Shown here: positions 59,552 to 64,000 of the stretch, piece by piece | Layout: each line of letters opens with the position of its first letter | Position numbering within the stretch: the stretch's first letter is position 1 | Source of the DNA: Leptasterias polaris | Lineage: Eukaryota; Echinodermata; Asteroidea; Forcipulatida; Asteriidae | Direction: 5' to 3' | Assembly: GCA_037783415.1 (NCBI GenBank) | Contig: JAZGTN010000117.1 | Location: 62,001 to 126,000, forward strand | DNA length: 64,000 nucleotides | The notes under the pieces: model-generated | The model's input: the letters and a program-made list of their open reading frames with translations, nothing else | What the model was told of the DNA's origin: nothing | Database searches by the model: none | Position numbers and translations under genes: made by a program

Positions 59552-60798
59552 TACCATTGGTCCAGTGGAGTTTCTGTCTACCACTGGAACAACTTCCTTA
59601 AACTTTTTCTGGAACAATAATCCTTTCCAGATTGTCTCCTTCTATTGCATAGCCATACTTGTCATTAAAATAATTAGGGTTGCCTGTGATAAAGCACTTT
59701 ATGACAACTTATATAATAATTGGGGAATAAAAGAGTGGTGACAAGGTTTTAAACGGCGTTTTATCTCATGACCACGACCCTGCAAGGTTCTAAACGGCCG
59801 CCATCACTCTTTTAAAAACATTTTTAAAAAATATTTAAAAACTGAGAACAAATTTGACAGTTTAGCGCTCAACTGGACTCTGCATTGAATTTTCATTCAT
59901 GTTGAGGGCTAAGTAGCTCCTTGCGCAAGTTTCAAACTATCACTTGCAAGTTTCAAACTTGTGCGAGCCAAATATGCAACCTACCAACTTTGCACCAAAA
60001 TTGCAAAATTGAGCAATTATACAATAGCGCCATGTTCTGACTCAATTTTCTCAGGCCATGTCTAAACACTCCTCACCATGTTTATATCGCATATTTAAAC
60101 ATGGCCATGTGGTTTCCTCTCGACCAATCAGAATGGACAAACTGTGCCAGGTATTTATGAATTATTATTAGAAAGTCTGAAATAGATCACATACCTGAAA
60201 AACATTCAAACCTTCTGTATTGTGTATAGAAGGTTATGCGTAAATTTCAGGTAGTGTTCGTCCCGATTCTTATGATTGGAATTAGCCAAGGCTTGCAAAG
60301 TAGCAAGAAGTGTTTTAACTGAGCAATGAGATTAATGTAAACAACCAGGGCAGTGGCCAGGCTATGCTGAAATATGCTTGGCCCAAGTCTAGACTGTTTG
60401 ATACAGTTGACATGTATATATCGTATTCCACCAAGTATTCCATGATAAAATATTTGGGAATTCTGGAGAGTTGTCTGGCCCCTGCACATGTGGAAATATC
60501 ATTATTAAAAGTATGGTTTAATCCCCTCGAATGTCAAAAGCAACTGTGATGGTTTGTTGCGGAGAGTCATTTAGTAAATGATTTTGTGCTTTGGTCTTCA
60601 CAGGGGGTGGTGAATATGATCTTTACCACCCCACTGATCACAAGTAGAAGCGGCGGAATTATTAAATAGGTTAAACACTCCGAGTATGACCCTGTTTGTC
60701 AACCCCCTGGGATGGGTTTTAAAGCTTCATCTCCAACATATACTTGAAATTGGAAATGTACTTTCCCCGGAATTCATTTTATTTTTTCCAATATTTAA

Positions 60799-61320
60799 AG
60801 CCACTGGGGTCGATTTCACAAAACTCTTCCTAACTTAGGACTAGTCCTAGGCAATGCTAAGAGATAGGACTAGTCTTAAGTTACTGGTCCTAACTTAGCA
60901 TTGCCTAGGACTAGTCCTAAGTTAGGAAGAGCTTTGTGAAATCGACAGCTTGACACGTTTGGTAATTACTCAAAATATATATTAGCATAAAAACTTACTT
61001 GGTAACGAGCAACGGAGAGCTGTTGATAGTATAAAACTTTGTGAGAAACGACTCCCTCTGAAGTAACGTAGTTTTTGAGAAAGAGGTTATTTTTCACTAA
61101 ATTATTTGAATCTGAAAAAGACTTCAGGCCTGAAGCCTTTTTCAGGCATCTGAAAGCACATAAATTTGTACAACAAGGGTGTTTTTTCTTTCATTATTTT
61201 CTTGCAACTTTGATGACCAATTGAGCCCAAATTTCCACAGGCTTGTTATTTTATGCATATGTTGGGATACACCAAGTGAGAATACTGGTCTTTGACAATT
61301 ACCAAACATGTTCAGTGCCT
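60799..61320. mobile_element. TTAA MITE, AGGCACTG-end family, copy D (interrupted)
   Basis: TTAA lies at 60795..60798 and 61321..61324. The left terminus AGCCACTG is separated from the rest (gacacgtttggtaatt) by a foldback at 60808..60948. The central palindrome gacttcaggcctgaagcc is at 61120..61137. Confidence 0.88.
60808..60948. mobile_element. Small foldback nested in MITE copy D
   Basis: Arms 'ggtcgatttcacaaa', 'ctcttcctaacttaggacta' and 'gtcctaggcaatgctaag' are mirrored almost perfectly at 60895..60948. Its insertion splits the MITE terminus after eight bases. Confidence 0.88.
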
Positions 61321-61849
61321 TTAATCTGGCCATGGTTCTTTAGTTATAGAGTTACAGTAATACTACTGCTATTTAGTTTTACCCCCCCCCCCTTTTGAAT
61401 TAGTGGTTTTTTATAAGTCTGTTTGTGACACCAAATGATTTGGACATCTTTGTTATAGACAAAATACCAAACTACATGTAGGCTAGTAATTATAATACGA
61501 AACAAATGTACACTTTAGGTTTCAACCTGAACACGTTGGTGGTCAAAGCTTGCATCAATCGGTATTTTTTTTAAATTGTCTCTTTCTGAAAGCAACTGAC
61601 TTCCCTTTTCAAAAAAGGAAACCGAAGTGAACCATTTGAATAGAAAATCACCTGTTATTGGATAAAACATCAGGAATTTGCATCTTACACGTTTTAACAG
61701 GCTTTTTAATCATCAAGCGTTGGTTTCAGTTGTGAGAGAAGAGGGTCTGGAGTCATTAATAGATGCCTTAAAAGGAAATGAACAGTAGGGCCTATAGCAT
61801 TTGTAAACAGCATCTTGTTTCACGATCAAGGTTTCCATATTAATTCTTT

Positions 61850-62327
61850 CCTTACCATAAGTGACTTTAGTCAACTGCACTCATACCCCCTCTTCCTTAC
61901 CATAGGTGACTTAAGTCGACTGCACTCATACCCCCTCTTCCTTACCATAGGTGACTTTAGTCGACTGCACTCTTACCCTCTCTTCCTTACCATAGGTGAC
62001 TTCAGTCAACTGCACTCATACCCCCTCTTACTTACCATAGGTGACTTTAGTCGACTGCACTCATACCCCTCTTCCTTACCATAGGTGACATTAGTCAACT
62101 GCACTTATACCCCCTCTTCCTTACCATAGGTAACTTTAGTCTACTGCACTCATACCCCCTCTTCCTTACCATAGGTGACTTATAGTCAACTGCACTCATA
62201 CCCCCTCTTCCTTACCATAGGTGACTTTAGTCAACTGCACTCATAACCCTCTTCCTTACCATAGGTGACTTTAGTCTACTGCACTGTTACCCCCTCTTCC
62301 TTTACCATACGTGACTTTAGTCAACTG
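61850..62327. repeat. 45-bp tandem repeat, 10 full and 1 partial copies
   Basis: The unit is ccttaccataggtgacttta followed by gtcaactgcactcata and ccccctctt. Copies differ by single substitutions and 1-bp indels. Nine consecutive copies keep 'ccttaccatag|gt'. The first has 'ataa|gt' and the last 'atac|gt'. The array ends 108 bp before exon 6. Confidence 0.95.
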
Positions 62328-62435
62328 ACATATTATTTACCACTATTGTTATAAATATGCATGTAATATTTGTATATATATATGACAAAGACAATTAGTT
62401 CACAATTTTTTGTTGTAAACCATGGTTTTCTTCAG

Positions 62436-62515
62436 ATCATGCTGGTGAAATCATCACGAAAGAGGAGGAAGCTTATGAAGAGAAACTACGTCATCAAGAA
62501 GAGGAAGCTGACAAG
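62436..62515 (+). CDS. Smoothelin-like protein, coding exon 6
   Basis: This 80-bp exon has acceptor catggttttcttcag and donor AAG|gtaaat. With the G of exon 5 it reads D-HAGEIITKEEEAYEEKLRHQ then EEEADK. This is a charged, probably coiled-coil or extended helical stretch following motif 3. It ends in phase 0, and the gene continues beyond 64000. The frame is consistent, but there is no distinctive motif, so a skipped exon before it cannot be excluded. Confidence 0.82.
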
Positions 62516-62567
62516 GTAAATAAATGAAATCAAGACTACCTGGCCTTCCTAAAAGCAGAATTATGGT

Positions 62568-63062
62568 GTGTCGTGGCCAAGCGGATAAGAGCACCGAACT
62601 CGAGCTCTGGTGTTTCTGATCAGCAGAGTGTGGGTTCGAGTCCCGGTCATGACATTTGCCCCCTTAAGCAAGACACTTACATGTAACCGTTAGACATCGA
62701 GCCCGACTCAAACATGCGGCAACGCGAAAACTTGGGTCGACTGACTGAGTGAGTGAGTGAGTTAACCGTTATTGCTTCGTCCTTCGGATGGGACGTGTTG
62801 TGTAATGCACGTAAAAGAACCCAGTACACTTATCTTAAAGAAAAGTGGTTAGCTTTAGTGTTCCTGGTTTGATTGGCTGCAAATTGCACCACAGCACCTT
62901 GTAAACCATTACATGGTGCTATGTAAAGGAATACATGTAGGTCTCATACTTCAACACCTAGCTCCACATACCTTGTATGAATAATACTGAGCGCTTTGAG
63001 ATGCCCATCGGGTGTGATAAAGTGCTATATAAGAGCTGCGTATCATTATTATTATTATTGAA
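62568..63062 (+). mobile_element. Full-length tRNA-Ser/Leu-like SINE with ATT tail
   Basis: Box A is in tcgtggccaagcgg and box B is gggttcgagtccc. The body includes 'cttcgtccttcggatgggac' and 'gtaaaagaacccagtacac', and it ends 'ataagagctgcg' followed by (ATT)n. This copy has an extra ~85 bp (from about 62690) that includes a gagt tandem, flanked by partial 'taaccgtta' repeats. The A and B boxes would form a Pol III promoter. No intact tRNA is implied. Confidence 0.92.
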
Positions 63063-63500
63063 TGGTTCTCCACATACTCAACCGTAATGTCTTCAGCAAA
63101 TTCAGAACTCTGCAGCTGATTACCAAACTTGAGTTCAATGCTCTAGACTGCTTGACCGTGACACACTATCCTTTCATGTTTATCCCTAAAATGTGAAATA
63201 ATGGTTTGGTGATGGATTCGATTATAAATCCTATATCCATTTCTGAGATGGGTCAGACCAATGACTTGGAGCTTCCTACTGGCTAGATGCTGCTGCTGTT
63301 ATTACCAAGTCTTTCCATGTAAGATCTTATTTACAAGAGCTGCACTGGTTTCCAGAACACTCATCATGGAAGAGTAAAGGTTAACCCCGATGTTTTTGTT
63401 CAAACAGCAAGCACTCTTGATTACAGGTTTCCTCAGGCTTGCGAGCTACAGTGATTTAGTTGGTTTCATTACCAGAAATATATTTTAAAGGGTCTGTATA

Positions 63501-63937
63501 TTCAATTCATTCAATTCAATTCAATAATGGTTTATTCAAAACATGTCTGGCAGTTAAAAAACTGAATTGCACATGTGTACAGAGAATACAAACTATAAAA
63601 TTACATTAAAACATGATCGAGGGAAAATTACAAAATTGAATAATAATCAGACATTAATATACAAGACCATAAAAGATAATTTAAGATGTTGCGGACAATT
63701 ATTGTAAAACAATTAATTACGAAGCATTTAAAAAGTTAACAATTTGTGGGAGGGCACTGTTGGCAAATCGCTTAGTGCGACACTTGAACTGTTCGTACTT
63801 CTGAGTTGATCTTAAGTTAAAAAGGATATTTCTTTGAGGTGGTAACCAGTCTTTACAAATGTTATGAGATTCTATAGATTGAGCAAAAACACTGCAAATA
63901 TTCTGGCGTCTCTCCTGGAGTGTTTCAAGGTTGCATA
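63501..63937 (-). mobile_element. 5'-truncated non-LTR retrotransposon, 3' end
   Basis: On the minus strand there is a coding remnant, a 3' UTR and a tail of ATTGA-like pentamers (ttgaattgaattgaatg). Six-base target duplications TGTATA lie at 63495..63500 and 63938..63943. The insertion is inside a TTAA MITE. Confidence 0.82.
63717..63932 (-). pseudogene. C-terminal end of a non-LTR retrotransposon reverse-transcriptase polyprotein
   Basis: The frame reads NLETLQERRQNICSVFAQSI, then CKDWLPPQRN, RSTQKYEQFKCRTKRFANSA and LPQIVNFLNAS, ending at TAA. An L..L..RR..LC..FA helix, then W(L/F)PP, then a Y.....(T.R)...SA(L/I)P pattern is the usual C-terminus of many such elements. 71 codons remain, all open; the 5' part is missing through truncated insertion. 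The exact clade cannot be set from this. Confidence 0.75.
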
Positions 63938-64000
63938 TGTATACGTTTGGTAATGACTCTGAAAATTAATGGCAATAAAAACTTACGTGGCAAGAAGTAC

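Larger units (their letters stand above)
55908..62435 (+). other. Smoothelin-like intron 5 (6.5 kb)
   Basis: It holds small foldbacks, SINEs, two AGGCACTG MITEs, a 268-bp TIR element and the 45-bp tandem array near its 3' end. Nothing recognisable at about 56570..57290 and 59560..60790, apart from a copy of the 'cgaccaatcagaatg' repeat near 60045..60165. Confidence 0.75.
62516..64000 (+). other. Smoothelin-like intron 6, left part
   Basis: It contains a full SINE, about 400 bp with nothing recognisable (63065..63480), and a MITE split by a retrotransposon fragment at the right edge. Confidence 0.75.
63487..64000. mobile_element. TTAA MITE, AGGGTCTG-end family, split copy at right edge
   Basis: TTAA at about 63485..63488 is followed by AGGGTCTGTATA, then by an inserted retrotransposon piece. 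The MITE resumes at 63938 with tgtatacgtttggtaatgac and 'ggcaataaaaacttacgtgg', matching 18663..19069 in reverse. It runs off the window. Confidence 0.8.

Noticed and set aside
59313..59741. 142-codon open frame
   Set aside because: Its first half is the inverted-repeat arms of the 268-bp element and the rest has no family match.
61815..62084. Repeating 15-residue open frame in the 45-bp array
   Set aside because: The period is a multiple of three and the frame breaks at one-base indels among copies. It is intronic tandem repeat.
62568..62660. Possible tRNA-Ser or tRNA-Leu gene from box A and box B
   Set aside because: The same head occurs in many copies followed by a long common body and ATT tail, and no complete cloverleaf fits. 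It is a SINE head.

Overview
This window looks like animal nuclear DNA. It is intron-rich and AT-biased, with short exons bounded by GT/AG splice sites and very dense interspersed repeats. The exons belong to two conserved animal gene families (ANKRD13-type ankyrin proteins and smoothelin). The repeat set includes tRNA-headed SINEs, TTAA-flanked MITEs and the 'cccaatttcataaagc' inverted-repeat family. From general familiarity this resembles a marine deuterostome invertebrate, most likely an echinoderm, but no marker gene fixes the species.

Gene layout. Two genes lie head to head. On the minus strand, three exons (4379..4266, 1796..1661, 974..850) encode the start and the ankyrin region of an ANKRD13-like protein; the gene runs off the left edge. 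On the plus strand, a smoothelin-like gene starts at 5826 and continues past the right edge. Six coding exons are visible (5826..5870, 29599..29808, 46470..46545, 55269..55378, 55832..55907, 62436..62515). Their phases agree, giving 199 codons without a stop. They encode three smoothelin motifs, each split by a phase-0 intron at the same position. About 1.45 kb separates the two start codons and must hold both promoters.

The rest, well over 95 percent, is intron and intergenic DNA filled with mobile elements. I recognise at least four SINE types, several MITE families with clear TIRs and TTAA, TA or TTA target duplications, and large foldback elements. There is a 1.8 kb Kolobok-like relic with a broken THAP domain and the 3' end of a non-LTR retrotransposon. 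Several elements are nested and give relative ages: SINE in SINE, foldback in MITE, foldback in SINE, retrotransposon in MITE, MITE in Kolobok-like element.

Tandem arrays include 36 copies of a 57-bp hairpin-bearing unit (35062..37112) inside a terminal-inverted-repeat element in smoothelin intron 2. A 45-bp array ends about 110 bp before exon 6, and each regular unit carries a juxtaposed acceptor/donor-like TAG|GT. The very long open frames in the 57-bp array arise because the period is a multiple of three; I do not call them genes. I see no convincing rRNA, CRISPR array or intact tRNA gene.
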